A stretch of DNA of 64,000 nucleotides, from positions 992,001 through 1,056,000 of the forward strand of contig NZ_QLUW01000002.1 in assembly GCF_003268025.1 (NCBI RefSeq). The letters run 5' to 3'. Each line of letters opens with the position of its first letter. Positions within the stretch are counted from its first letter, which is position 1. The position numbers and the translations under genes were made by a program. The notes under the pieces were generated by a model. The model ran no database searches. It worked only from the letters and a program-made list of their open reading frames with translations, and was not told the DNA's origin. This document shows positions 1 through 10,011 of the stretch, piece after piece. Source of the DNA: Paenibacillus montanisoli (GTDB lineage Bacteria > Bacillota > Bacilli > Paenibacillales > Paenibacillaceae).

Positions 1-1725
<1,725 letters not shown>

Positions 1726-1733
1726 CTAGAACG

Positions 1734-1768
1734 CAAAAAAAGCCTCCGTCCACTATGGGACGAAAGCT
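1734..1768 (-). terminator. T-box intrinsic terminator
   Basis: On the minus strand an 11-bp stem (AGCTTTCGTCC with GGACGGAGGCT, including G-U pairs) around CATAGT is followed by a T run. It is mutually exclusive with the T-box antiterminator just upstream. Confidence 0.85.
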
Positions 1769-2063
1769 TGTCGCTTACGCGGTACCACCCAATTTCCTCA
1801 CTCCATGAGCGCGTTGCCGCTTCATCGGAGAAAGCTTCATTAGAACCAACTGTGCAATCAGCTGCACAGGCTGGCCGTCAAACCGATATCGGGGTCACCC
1901 GCCGCACCCTTACCGCAGCGATCAGGCCGCCGTAGGCTCGAATGCGAATTCTCCCGGACCATTTTCCAAAAGCTGCGCCTTGCCGGCTTCCAGCTAACCC
2001 GGCTCTCTGGTAAGGCCATTTCTTCCGTACTTATCCGTTCATCGAAATGGAAAGATTCTCTTG
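1734..2063 (-). ncRNA. T-box leader (tRNA-sensing riboswitch)
   Basis: The minus strand carries the T-box core GGGTGGTACCGCG (1790-1778), which sits just before an intrinsic terminator. An AGTA box and an AGAGAGCCGGGTT-like Stem I segment lie near the 5' end. In known T-boxes the specifier sits as GAA-NNN followed nine bases later by GAG. Here that pattern reads GAA-TTC-GCATTCGAG (1951-1937), giving specifier TTC (Phe), not ATG (Met). The TGGT bulge expects a discriminator A. The leader points at metG with no other clear gene between. Known mechanism: uncharged cognate tRNA stabilises the antiterminator and lets transcription continue. The element is certain; the specifier assignment was made by eye. 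Confidence 0.9.
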
Positions 2064-2069
2064 CGTAAA

Positions 2070-2099
2070 ACTATACCGAATCGGACGTACCGCTGTCAA
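2070..2099 (-). promoter_or_regulatory. Sigma-A promoter of the T-box/metG transcript
   Basis: TTGACA (2099-2094), an 18-base spacer and TATAGT (2075-2070) on the minus strand predict a start near 2063, just where the T-box begins. The promoter lies inside the last codons of yidD, whose TAG stop overlaps the -10 box. Confidence 0.8.
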
Positions 2100-2346
2100 G
2101 GCCGGCAGCCGCCCGCTTCTCCAGCTCCTCACGGGTAGGCGGCACGTAATCAATGCCACCGGGGTGAAAAGGATGGCAGCGGCAAATCCGTTTGGCCGCC
2201 AGCCAGCTGCCGCGGAGCGGTCCGTGCTTGTCGATCGCCTCTAGCGCATATGCCGAGCAGCTCGGATAGAAACGACAAGTCGGCGGCTTAATCGGCGAGA
2301 TGAACCGGCGATAGACATGTATCGGCGCTTTAATAATGGCTCGCAT
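2071..2346 (-). CDS. yidD: YidD membrane protein insertion efficiency factor
   Basis: This 91-residue protein matches the YidD family, small amphipathic proteins at the inner face of the membrane that help the YidC/Oxa1 insertase. The family pattern is clear: an N-terminal amphipathic helix, [20 protein letters not shown], and [15 protein letters not shown] with its conserved cysteines. The start has a strong ribosome site (AAGGAGG). It is read on the minus strand towards the metG leader, whose promoter is embedded in its 3' end. Here it is separate from the rnpA/yidC locus where homologues are often found. The identity is firm from motif and length. Confidence 0.93.
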   Translation of the reverse strand: MRAIIKAPIHVYRRFISPIKPPTCRFYPSCSAYALEAIDKHGPLRGSWLAAKRICRCHPFHPGGIDYVPPTREELEKRAAAGLDSGTSDSV

Positions 2347-2430
2347 GGCACAAGGCCTCCTTTCCTATTATCATGACGTAATTTAGGCATGACGTCAATT
2401 TCACCAGACGGTTCAATAATACGCCACTAG

Positions 2431-2550
2431 CAATGTCGTGATTTTACAGTTAAACTGTCATAGAAACGTATTTAACAGCGGTTTCAATTATGTTAGGGTT
2501 AACCCATGTCGCATAATCAGAGGGCATAAAACTGTGATCGCACGACATTG
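2431..2550. promoter_or_regulatory. Palindrome-rich control region before the Gfo/AraC operon
   Basis: The 240-base gap between yidD and the next gene holds several symmetrical sequences. CAATGTCGTG (2431-2440) is repeated inverted as CACGACATTG (2541-2550). Between them are ACAGTTAAACTGT (2446-2458), GAAAC...GTTTC (2463-2485) and GGGTTAACCC (2496-2505). These could be operators for the AraC regulator in the same operon or for another repressor. No clear -35/-10 pair was identified. Confidence 0.4.
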
Positions 2551-2589
2551 GTTCCAATATCAAACCCATATATTAGGAGGAATTTATCA

Positions 2590-3585
2590 ATGATTCGCGT
2601 AGCAATGCTGAGCTATTGGCACGTACATGCCTGGGATTACACCAAACAGGCGCAAGAGAACCCGAACACTGAAATCGTAGCCGTATGGGACGAGCTTCCA
2701 AACCGCGGCCAAGAGAACGCAGATAAGCTCGGCGTGCCGTTCGTTGCAGACCTCGATGAACTGCTTGCTCGTACCGATATCGATGCCGTCGTCATCGATA
2801 CGCCGACAAACATTCACCGCGACGTTATGGTGAAAGCCGCTCGCGCAGGCAAGCACATCTTCACGGAGAAAGTGGTTGCTCCTACGCTTAGCGAAGTAAA
2901 CGAAATAGTTGCCGCTGTAAACGAAGCTGGCGTGAAACTGACGGTTTCCTTGCCGCGTCTCAACGATTCGTACACGCTTGCGATTCAAGACGTAATCAAC
3001 AAAGGTTTGCTCGGCCAATTGACGCAAGCCCGTGTTCGTCTGTCCCACAACGGCGCAACTGCCGGCTGGCTTCCTGAGCACTTCTACAACCTGGAGCAAT
3101 GCGGCGGCGGCGCGCTGATCGACCTGGGCTGCCACCCTGTATATTTGAACCGTTTGTTCCTTGGCCAGCCTGAGAGCGTAAACGCAACTTTCGGTTACGT
3201 AACCGGCAAAGCAGTCGATGACAATACTGTTACGGTTCTTCGTTACGAGAACGGCGCAATCGGCATCGCGGAAACCGGCTTCGTTAACCCTTGCTCCCCG
3301 TTCTGCGTCGAAATTCACGGTACGGAAGGCTCCCTGCTGTTCGGCTTCACCGATAACGTCATGCGCGTTCGCAGCACGAAGTTCGAGAACGTGCACGAGT
3401 GGACGGAAATCGAGCTGCCGGCAAACCGCATTTCGGCCTTCGACCAATGGGTAGGCCACATCCAGAACGACACGATCGCGGAAGAGAACATCGCTCTTGC
3501 AACCGATCTGACGAAGATTATGGAAGCTTCGACGATCTCCGAGAACGAGAAGCGTTCCGTTAAGCTGTCCGAGCTGAAAAACTAA
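2590..3585 (+). CDS. Gfo/Idh/MocA family oxidoreductase (atypical NAD motif)
   Basis: A 331-residue protein of the Gfo/Idh/MocA family, NAD(P)-dependent sugar or inositol dehydrogenases with an N-terminal Rossmann fold and a C-terminal alpha/beta domain. ATG 2590 follows AGGAGG by nine bases. The frame also continues upstream, but without a better ribosome site. Two oddities stand out. The usual GxGxxG/A loop is replaced by MLSYWHVHAW, and the EKP motif reads EKVVAP. The family fold is still clear from TPTNIHRDVMVKAARAGKHI and GGGALIDLGCHPV. Codon choice is strongly biased to CGT/GCT-type codons, suggesting high expression. It is first in an operon with an AraC regulator and a second Gfo/Idh/MocA gene. 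The substrate is unknown. Confidence 0.85.
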   Translation: MIRVAMLSYWHVHAWDYTKQAQENPNTEIVAVWDELPNRGQENADKLGVPFVADLDELLARTDIDAVVIDTPTNIHRDVMVKAARAGKHIFTEKVVAPTLSEVNEIVAAVNEAGVKLTVSLPRLNDSYTLAIQDVINKGLLGQLTQARVRLSHNGATAGWLPEHFYNLEQCGGGALIDLGCHPVYLNRLFLGQPESVNATFGYVTGKAVDDNTVTVLRYENGAIGIAETGFVNPCSPFCVEIHGTEGSLLFGFTDNVMRVRSTKFENVHEWTEIELPANRISAFDQWVGHIQNDTIAEENIALATDLTKIMEASTISENEKRSVKLSELKN

Positions 3586-3619
3586 TTCGAGCTTTTAGGG
3601 AAGGAGAGGTGGCAGCGTC

Positions 3620-4597
3620 GTGGCAAAACCGTTCGCATACTCCATCATGGCTACGAGAAGCGATGAAATTGACCGGCTGGACATTCAGTTCCGCTGGGGA
3701 GGGTACGGCTTTCGCGTCCTGCGCTGCCATCTCGCCACCTTCGCACCGGGCAAAGTCGTCCGGTTCCATAAGCATTCGGAATACGAGTTTCATTTTATCC
3801 CGCGCGGCAAAGGTACCGTCATTATGGAAGATAACGTTCACCAGCTGCACGAAGGGCTGTTCTATCTAACCGGTCCGAACGTACTCCATCAGCAGGAAGC
3901 GGACGCCCATGAAGCGATGGATGAGCTGTGCTTGCACATCGACATTGTGCCGATCAAAGAAAGCGAAGACGAACAAAGCTGGGGCGATCCATGGGAACGC
4001 CATGAGGCGGAGAGCTGCATCCAAGCGCTCAACAATTTGCCGCTCAGGCCGCATGTCGACCAGTACAACGCGATGTCTTGGTTCCTATCCGCCTATCGGG
4101 CATGGACCGAGGGACAACCCGGCGCTTTCTCGTCGATCAAACAGGCCATCATTCAAATCTTGCTGCGTGCCGCCAGAATGTCGACGGTTCCGAACGATAC
4201 TTACAATCCGCCGGCCCAGACGATGAACGAATACCGGTTCCGTATCGCCACCCAGTTTATTCACGATAATTACGCTCAGCCTTTAACGCTTCAGGAGGTT
4301 GCCGACCGGATTCCGATCAGCGCCCGGCAATTGCAGCGCATATTCCGCGAGCAAGGCGTGGAATCGTTCAGCGCCTATTTGGAAAATTACCGGCTGTCCC
4401 AAGTATGCTCGGCTATTATCGAGGGCAATCGCCCGATCGAGCAAATCGCGCTCGAGCATGGTTTTGCAAGCAGCAATTATTTGTACTATGTCTTCAAGAA
4501 ACGGTTTCTAATGACGCCAAGACAATTCCGCAGTCAGCATACCTCGGTGACGGCGTCCACAGTGGACGAAAAGCTAAAGGAGATGAATCGAACGTGA
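3620..4597 (+). CDS. AraC-family transcriptional regulator
   Basis: A 325-residue regulator with an N-terminal cupin-type sensor (about residues 30-100, including FHKHSEYEFHFIPRGKG and GLFYLTGPNVLHQQ) and two C-terminal helix-turn-helix units of the AraC type (about 205-305, with PLTLQEVADRIPISARQLQR and IEQIALEHGFASSNYLYYVF). The GTG start at 3620 follows GGAAGGAGAGG. It lies between two sugar-dehydrogenase-like genes and overlaps the second by four bases, so all three are probably cotranscribed and translationally coupled. By family it should bind a small sugar-like ligand and control this operon. Neither ligand nor target can be read from the sequence. Confidence 0.9.
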   Translation: MAKPFAYSIMATRSDEIDRLDIQFRWGGYGFRVLRCHLATFAPGKVVRFHKHSEYEFHFIPRGKGTVIMEDNVHQLHEGLFYLTGPNVLHQQEADAHEAMDELCLHIDIVPIKESEDEQSWGDPWERHEAESCIQALNNLPLRPHVDQYNAMSWFLSAYRAWTEGQPGAFSSIKQAIIQILLRAARMSTVPNDTYNPPAQTMNEYRFRIATQFIHDNYAQPLTLQEVADRIPISARQLQRIFREQGVESFSAYLENYRLSQVCSAIIEGNRPIEQIALEHGFASSNYLYYVFKKRFLMTPRQFRSQHTSVTASTVDEKLKEMNRT

Positions 4598-5685
4598 GCA
4601 CAAACGTAAAGCCCCTTCGAATCGGTATTATCGGCAGCGGCGGCATCGCGCACGCGCATGTCCGTCAGTATAAGCAGCTGCCAGGCGTAGAAATCGTGGC
4701 GGTTGCCGATGTAATCCCGGGCAAAGCCAAGCAATTTACGGAATCGCTTTCATTAACGGAAGCGCAAGCTTTTGACAGTCACCGCAGCATGCTGGAAATG
4801 GACCTGGACGGCGTCAGCATTTGTACGCCGAACGTTTCCCATCACGTCACGACGGTAGACGCTCTTCGCGCAGGCAAGAATGTACTGCTGGAGAAACCGA
4901 TGTCCGTCACGCTGGCCGAAGCGGTCGATATGGTGCAAACCGCCCGCGAAACGGGCGGCATGCTGACAATCGGCTTCCAGCCGCGCTACGACCCGAACAT
5001 GAAGCTGGTGCAGGACATCGTACAGTCCGGCAAGCTGGGCAATGTTTATTATGTCGAGACCGGCGGCGGCCGCAGACGCGGCATGCCTGGCGGCACTTTC
5101 ATCAGCAAGGCGCTGGCCGGCGCCGGCGCGATGGCGGATATCGGCTGCTACTCGCTCGATATGGCGCTTAATGCGCTTGGCTACCCTCGTCCGCTGACCG
5201 TGTCGGCGTTCACGAGCAATCATTTCGGCACGAATCCGCTCTACCATCCTGAAGCAAGCAAATTCGAAGTCGAGGATTTCGGCGTGGCTATGGTCCGCTT
5301 CGAGAACGATCTGGTGCTCCAGTTCAAGATCTCCTGGGCGATGCATATGGATACGCTCGGTTCCACGCTCTTCCTCGGCACCGATGCCGGCTTGAAGGTC
5401 AACCCTCACGGCACCGGCAACTGGTCCGGCGTATGGGACGGCAAGGTCGGCAGTATGACGCTGTTCCATGACTTCATGGGCCAGCAAACGTCAACGCCTG
5501 TGCCTGGCATCGAGCACAACAAGGATCTGTTCTTCGAGAAAGTACGCGATTTCGTCGATGCCGTTCGCGAAGGACGCCCCGCACCGATCCCGGGCGAGCA
5601 AATTTTGATCCAGCAAGCGATTATCGACGGCGTCATCCGCTCCGCCGAGCTAAGACGCGAGGTTGAAATCAAGCTTCCATGGTAA
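4594..5685 (+). CDS. Gfo/Idh/MocA family oxidoreductase
   Basis: A 363-residue NAD(P)-dependent dehydrogenase of the Gfo/Idh/MocA family. The GTG start at 4594 overlaps the TGA of the AraC gene (GTGA) and has AAAGGAG upstream, so it is preferred over in-frame starts inside the AraC gene. Unlike the first member of the operon it has a canonical Rossmann loop (GIIGSGGIAHAHV) and the EKP motif (LLEKPMSVTLAEA). The C-terminal domain shows GAGAMADIGCYSLDMALNALG. A perfect 26-bp terminator hairpin follows within ten bases. The operon suggests use or modification of a cyclic polyol or sugar; the exact substrate is unknown. Confidence 0.9.
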   Translation: MSTNVKPLRIGIIGSGGIAHAHVRQYKQLPGVEIVAVADVIPGKAKQFTESLSLTEAQAFDSHRSMLEMDLDGVSICTPNVSHHVTTVDALRAGKNVLLEKPMSVTLAEAVDMVQTARETGGMLTIGFQPRYDPNMKLVQDIVQSGKLGNVYYVETGGGRRRGMPGGTFISKALAGAGAMADIGCYSLDMALNALGYPRPLTVSAFTSNHFGTNPLYHPEASKFEVEDFGVAMVRFENDLVLQFKISWAMHMDTLGSTLFLGTDAGLKVNPHGTGNWSGVWDGKVGSMTLFHDFMGQQTSTPVPGIEHNKDLFFEKVRDFVDAVREGRPAPIPGEQILIQQAIIDGVIRSAELRREVEIKLPW

Positions 5686-5692
5686 TAAGAAA

Positions 5693-5724
5693 GGCCTGCA
5701 GGCTCGAGCCTGCAGGCCATTTTT
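5693..5724. terminator. Bidirectional terminator
   Basis: A perfect 26-bp palindrome (GGCCTGCAGGCTC and its complement, 5693-5718) is followed by ATTTTTGTT on the plus strand. On the minus strand it is followed by TTTCTT. It separates the convergent dehydrogenase and stalk-protein genes. Confidence 0.9.
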
Positions 5725-5735
5725 GTTATTCACGA

Positions 5736-7712
5736 TTACCAGCGAATACGCGGCAACGGCAGGAACAGCATCGCAACAGGCAGATTGCTGCCCGCAGCCA
5801 GCGTAAATACGATCTCAACAGGCTCTTCGGCGTTGCCGGTCCGGTAGAGCACGGCTGCTTCCTTATTATCCTTCAGGATCGATGCGTTCGCGACCGTTAC
5901 GACCTGGCCGTTAACCATAAACGCACCTGTATAGTAGCCGCCTCTGGCATTCAAGGCGATCAGCGTATTTGGCGCGACATGCGGCAGACGCAGCCGGTAC
6001 AGTACGCCGAAATTGCCGATATTGTACTCCAGCTGGCCGCTTGTGTCATCGATGCCGTCCAGATAGCTGTCCATCTTCTTATCGCCCAGCATGATGCGCT
6101 GCGGCGTTTCGCCTAGCGTATCGAACAATTCAATGGTACGGTCCGAATTGTAGAACGTGCCCCGCACATGCTTGCCGTCTCGCGGCAGTATCGACAAGTT
6201 CGGCAGCTCGGCAATCGGATTTTTGCCAGCGGCTACAACAACGATGTAGAATTCCAGCTCTTGTTCCGTGTAAATATCCGCGTAAGCCGTCAAAACCTCC
6301 ATCAGCTTCATCGGCGTCTTCGACAGCTCCGGCAAAATCTCCTTCGTCTCATGCGGCCTGATCGTCGTCCATCTTGGAGCCGGATTCGAGTCAAGCGACT
6401 TCAAATACCGAACCGTGGAAAGCTTGCCCGTGTTTACTACGTATTTGTCCGGACCGCCAAGTCCCATCGAGCTCGTGCTGACGTTGACCGGCGTGCCGTT
6501 CCGGTTCGTTGCGAGCAGGTGCATTTTCACCGGATACCCGATATTGTTGACGTTATGGAACATGAAACGGATTTTACCGGTCATCTGCGTTTGGTAAACT
6601 ATGCCTTCTTGAAGCAGCGTTTCCGGGCTGTTGCTACGGACCATCTGGGAAGATTCCGAATGGATCGTATACGGCAGCGCCGGAATGGTCAGAACGGATG
6701 CGCTGTCGATGCTGAACTTATCGCCGGGTTTTGTGAAGAGCTTGTTGTATTCATCGCGTGTGTACAGCACTTCCGACGTCACGACGACTGGCTTCGTTAC
6801 GGAATGGATCAGACCATGACGATCTTGAACCTCAAGCGTCACCAGATGCTCGCCGGCTTCAAAAAACACATCGTCGTTTCCTGACCACGTACGGCGCACA
6901 ATGCCGTTCTCGTCGTCCGAGCTTTGATCGATGTAGGTAACGTTTTCGCCGATCCGATAGGACGACTTCGCAGTCGAAAACTCAGCGACAGGCGCCTGGT
7001 TCGGCGGCTTGACGACAACCGTAACGGAGAACGGGTCGCTCCATAAGCCGTTAATGTCCTGAACCTGTCTCGTCACCGTATATACACCGGCTTCCGGGAA
7101 CACGTCCATGCGTCCTTCCCAGCGTTCATCGACGTAAGGAGCGTCCGTAAAGTTAACGGAACGGTCGACATAGGTAACGGGCGTTTGTCCTGCATAGATT
7201 TCATCCGGCTTCACTTCGAAGAAGGCCTTCGGCTTCTTCGGAACGACAACCGACGTCCATGACAACGTAATTTGCTTGCCTACGACTTTAATGGCGCTTT
7301 CCGTAAGCACGCCCCAGGACCGAAGAGGCACCATGAGCGAGCCGTTCAAAATATAAGGCTTACCGGTCAGCTTGACCGGCGTTCCGCCGCGGTACGCATA
7401 CACGCTGCCGATCTTGAATCGAAGCACGCCAGCCGAGCCGGTTGCAATCGATTCCTTTCGTTTGGCGTCATACGAGATTGTATAACCGTAGCGCTTCGCA
7501 ATGGAGCTGAATGGAATAAAGGACGCTCCGTTTACTACCGTCACCGGCTGTGACGACTTGTAGGTTTGGCCGTTATGCTTCATAACGGTACTGCCGATCG
7601 ACAATTGAAGCGTTTCCGCAGTACCTTGCGCCGCTGCAACCGAAGCGCCTGTGAAATTCGCGAAGGGAAAAAGCAAGAATGATACAATCAACAACCATTT
7701 TAACGATTTCAT
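5736..7712 (-). CDS. Secreted protein with copper-amine-oxidase-like stalk and PKD-like domains
   Basis: A 658-residue exported protein. The N-terminus is a signal peptide (MKSLKWLLIVSFLLFPFANF, cleavage probably after AAA near residue 28). Residues about 35-150 resemble the copper-amine-oxidase N-terminal domain common in Paenibacillus surface proteins (VVNGASFIPFSSIAKRYGY, then GSLMVPLRSWG). Two PKD-like segments follow (about 160-315), each with an FxEAGxxxVTxxVQDxxG pattern. The remaining C-terminal half is beta-rich and unrecognised. These 'stalk' domains lack copper-oxidase chemistry and are generally thought to be structural. It probably acts at the cell surface; its target is unknown. 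Confidence 0.8.
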   Translation of the reverse strand: MKSLKWLLIVSFLLFPFANFTGASVAAAQGTAETLQLSIGSTVMKHNGQTYKSSQPVTVVNGASFIPFSSIAKRYGYTISYDAKRKESIATGSAGVLRFKIGSVYAYRGGTPVKLTGKPYILNGSLMVPLRSWGVLTESAIKVVGKQITLSWTSVVVPKKPKAFFEVKPDEIYAGQTPVTYVDRSVNFTDAPYVDERWEGRMDVFPEAGVYTVTRQVQDINGLWSDPFSVTVVVKPPNQAPVAEFSTAKSSYRIGENVTYIDQSSDDENGIVRRTWSGNDDVFFEAGEHLVTLEVQDRHGLIHSVTKPVVVTSEVLYTRDEYNKLFTKPGDKFSIDSASVLTIPALPYTIHSESSQMVRSNSPETLLQEGIVYQTQMTGKIRFMFHNVNNIGYPVKMHLLATNRNGTPVNVSTSSMGLGGPDKYVVNTGKLSTVRYLKSLDSNPAPRWTTIRPHETKEILPELSKTPMKLMEVLTAYADIYTEQELEFYIVVVAAGKNPIAELPNLSILPRDGKHVRGTFYNSDRTIELFDTLGETPQRIMLGDKKMDSYLDGIDDTSGQLEYNIGNFGVLYRLRLPHVAPNTLIALNARGGYYTGAFMVNGQVVTVANASILKDNKEAAVLYRTGNAEEPVEIVFTLAAGSNLPVAMLFLPLPRIRW

Positions 7713-7873
7713 GCATGTCTCCTTTGTACTCTCTTTGTTGCAGGCAGCGGCTTTCTCGCATGCGCTGCTGCCCTTTTTGCCGGCATCTTATGTCACGTTA
7801 AACGTAACCTTAACCGGAAAAGTTGCGGGAGGATTGGAAAGAGACAAGCTTTTGTCACATTTTGGCCGGCCGC

Positions 7874-8092
7874 TTAACGGTTCACGCGCATATTGATCAA
7901 GAAGAAAAGCGCCATCAATATAAACGCAACTAAGCCGATCACGCCTGCGATCGACCGCGCTCGTTTAGCCTTCGCCAGCTTCCCAGCGTCCTGTTCTTGG
8001 CTTGCCGTCGTAACGGAACGATGTAGAAATAAATAGACGATGACTAGCGTTACGAACGCCATGTTGGTTACAAACCACAACTGCTGCCACAT
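7874..8092 (-). CDS. Small two-TM membrane protein
   Basis: A 72-residue hypothetical protein. A first hydrophobic helix (about residues 7-24, WFVTNMAFVTLVIVYLFL), a short basic, charged middle (DAGKLAKAKRAR) and a second helix (about 48-67) predict two membrane spans with a cytoplasmic or external loop of about 22 residues. The ATG at 8092 is preceded by AGGAGAGG. It has its own transcription unit, divergent from yktB. No family was recognised. Confidence 0.65.
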   Translation of the reverse strand: MWQQLWFVTNMAFVTLVIVYLFLHRSVTTASQEQDAGKLAKAKRARSIAGVIGLVAFILMALFFLINMRVNR

Positions 8093-8220
8093 GCCTGACC
8101 TCTCCTAACCTCTGCTTTTGCATACTAGAGTAGACTAAACGAATCAAGTGAAGATTGCAAACGCCCGCGGCTGGCATTATGATGAAGAAACGGCAATTAT
8201 GAAAAAGGATGATGACGCAA

Positions 8221-8871
8221 ATGGCGCTGCAAACAACGAGTGCAACACCTGTTTTTTCCGGCTTTACCGCAGACGATTTCGATGTATTCGAGGTACCGGG
8301 CTTAGAAGCCCGCATGACGCTATTGATTGAGCGGATTCGCCCGAAGCTGCACGAGCTCGGCGACCGGCTGACGCCATTTTTGACGGAGCTGTGCGGCGAG
8401 CCGATGTTCCCGCATGTGGCCAAGCATGCGCGCAGAACGATTAATCCGCCGAACGATACGTGGGTCGCCTTCGCTCCGGGCAAGCGCGGCTACAAAATGT
8501 TCCCTCATTTTCAGATCGGCTTATTCGGCTCCCATCTCTTCGTGCAATTTGCCATTATTTACGAATCCGATAACAAATCCGTGTTCGCCGAGCATGCGCT
8601 TGGCCAGCTGGACGAGATTATGACGCATATCCCCGCCCATTATGTCTGGTCAGGCAACCATATGGTGCCTGGCGGCGATACGCAAGGCGAGCTCGGCCGC
8701 GAAGGCCTGACGCAGCTGCTCCAGCGTCTGCGCACCGTGAAAGCCTCCGAAGCGCTGTGCGGCATTATCATCGACCGCAACGACCCGCTCCTGCGAGACG
8801 GCGATGCTTTCATCCGCACCGTGCAAGAAACGTTCCGATCCGTACTTCCTTTATACAAAATGTCGTTCTAA
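8221..8871 (+). CDS. yktB: YktB-like DUF1054 (UPF0637) protein
   Basis: A 216-residue cytoplasmic protein of the DUF1054/UPF0637 family, typified by Bacillus subtilis YktB. Characteristic segments include FSGFTADDFDVFEVPGLEAR, FPHVAKHARRTINPPNDTWVAF and KMFPHFQIGLFGSHLFVQFA. The ATG at 8221 is chosen because AAAAAGG lies about 12 bases upstream; in-frame ATGs at 8209 and 8212 are too close to that site. Structures exist for the family but the biochemical role is unknown. It is monocistronic; a terminator hairpin follows at 8894. Confidence 0.88.
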   Translation: MALQTTSATPVFSGFTADDFDVFEVPGLEARMTLLIERIRPKLHELGDRLTPFLTELCGEPMFPHVAKHARRTINPPNDTWVAFAPGKRGYKMFPHFQIGLFGSHLFVQFAIIYESDNKSVFAEHALGQLDEIMTHIPAHYVWSGNHMVPGGDTQGELGREGLTQLLQRLRTVKASEALCGIIIDRNDPLLRDGDAFIRTVQETFRSVLPLYKMSF

Positions 8872-8893
8872 AGGCATCCTTGCCTTTCGCAAT

Positions 8894-8943
8894 GGGGCTG
8901 CTTCCGCATCCGTGCTCAGGATGGAGGAGTCAGCCCCTTTCTC
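8894..8943 (+). terminator. Terminator after yktB
   Basis: GGGGCTG (8894-8900) pairs with CAGCCCC (8931-8937), with inner pairing of GCATCC and GGATG, then CTTTCTC. The hairpin runs into the 3' end of the convergent AraC gene. Confidence 0.6.
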
Positions 8944-9850
8944 GATCCGGGCTCAGGCGGAATTGCTGCGGCGACTGCGCGGTCCATCGCTTGAACTGCC
9001 TGCTAAAGGCGCTTAGCGAGCTAAAGCCAAGCAGGATGCCGATCGCTTCGGCCGACATTCCCGTATGGAGCAGCAGCTCCTCTGCCTTGCTTTGCTTCAT
9101 CAGCCCGAGATAGCGCTTCGGCGCGATGCCGTACACTTTACGGAATACTTCGTTGCAGTGGCTCCGGCTGATGAAGAGCTGCCTCGCGATGGCGCCGATT
9201 TCATCCGTAGTCGTGACAGCATCATGCAGCCGTTGTTGAATTCGATGCGCCAGCTCTACCTCCGAGGCTTTAAGCCGCTTGCGGCTAGCTTGCTGCCGCT
9301 CTCCTTCCTCTGCCGTCGCCCGTTCCAACGCATGCAGCACCAGCTGCTGTGCGATCAGCTGGATGCTCTGCTTCGCGAGCGCGCTAAAATGGTCAATGAT
9401 GGCCGTCTTCACCGAATCGGCAGGCATCGACTTCCCAAGCTCAAACCCGCTTCTGCCCGCCTCGTGCTCAATCCTTCCAAGCAGCTCCGTAAACCACCCT
9501 TGCAGACGTTCATTCCGCTGCGATAGATGAACATAGTTCATGTTCTTCAACGCATGCGTAAGTTCGGCGTCTTCGATGCCGAAATGGATCGTAAAATAAA
9601 CGAATCCCTCATTCGACTCGTTAATCGTACTGTGCCTAACCCCCGGACCGATCAGGAGCCAATCGCCGGCAGACATGACGACCGATTCGCCGTTTATCCA
9701 CTCCGACAGCTGTCCGCTAAAACAATGCAATAGTTCGTAGCCATTATGCTCATGCAGCTGGTACGACCAACCGGACTCAGCTTCTCTAAAGTGGCAGTCC
9801 GCGACCGAAACCAAGCTATGAACGGAATGATAATGAAAGGGTACCGCCAT
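8930..9850 (-). CDS. AraC-family transcriptional regulator
   Basis: A 306-residue regulator. The ATG at 9850 (MAVPFHYHS) has GAGAGG about 11 bases upstream; a TTG 27 bases earlier is also in frame but less likely. The N-terminal half is an AraC-type cupin sensor (HEHNGYELLHCFSGQL, then MSAGDWLLIGPGVRHSTIN). The C-terminal 100 residues carry two helix-turn-helix motifs (TTDEIGAIARQLFISRSHCN and MSAEAIGILLGFSSLSAFSR). It is divergent from a phytanoyl-CoA-dioxygenase-like gene, with about 160 bases between them, and probably controls it. The ligand is unknown. Confidence 0.9.
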   Translation of the reverse strand: MAVPFHYHSVHSLVSVADCHFREAESGWSYQLHEHNGYELLHCFSGQLSEWINGESVVMSAGDWLLIGPGVRHSTINESNEGFVYFTIHFGIEDAELTHALKNMNYVHLSQRNERLQGWFTELLGRIEHEAGRSGFELGKSMPADSVKTAIIDHFSALAKQSIQLIAQQLVLHALERATAEEGERQQASRKRLKASEVELAHRIQQRLHDAVTTTDEIGAIARQLFISRSHCNEVFRKVYGIAPKRYLGLMKQSKAEELLLHTGMSAEAIGILLGFSSLSAFSRQFKRWTAQSPQQFRLSPDRERG

Positions 9851-10011
9851 CAGCAATTCGACCTCTCTTTTGATCAATTCGGAACGTCAAAAGCTCACTC
9901 TCCCTCTAATTCTAACGACAAATGGTCAAACTGCAACGTGCTAACGCTATATTCGCTCCCGACTGCCTAACGGTACAATGAAACTATTAAGCTTGAAGGA
10001 GAGAAGCTGCC

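Noticed and set aside
2587-3459. Minus-strand open frame of 290 codons opposite the first Gfo/Idh/MocA gene
   Set aside because: No ribosome site or motif; the sense protein is a clear family member.
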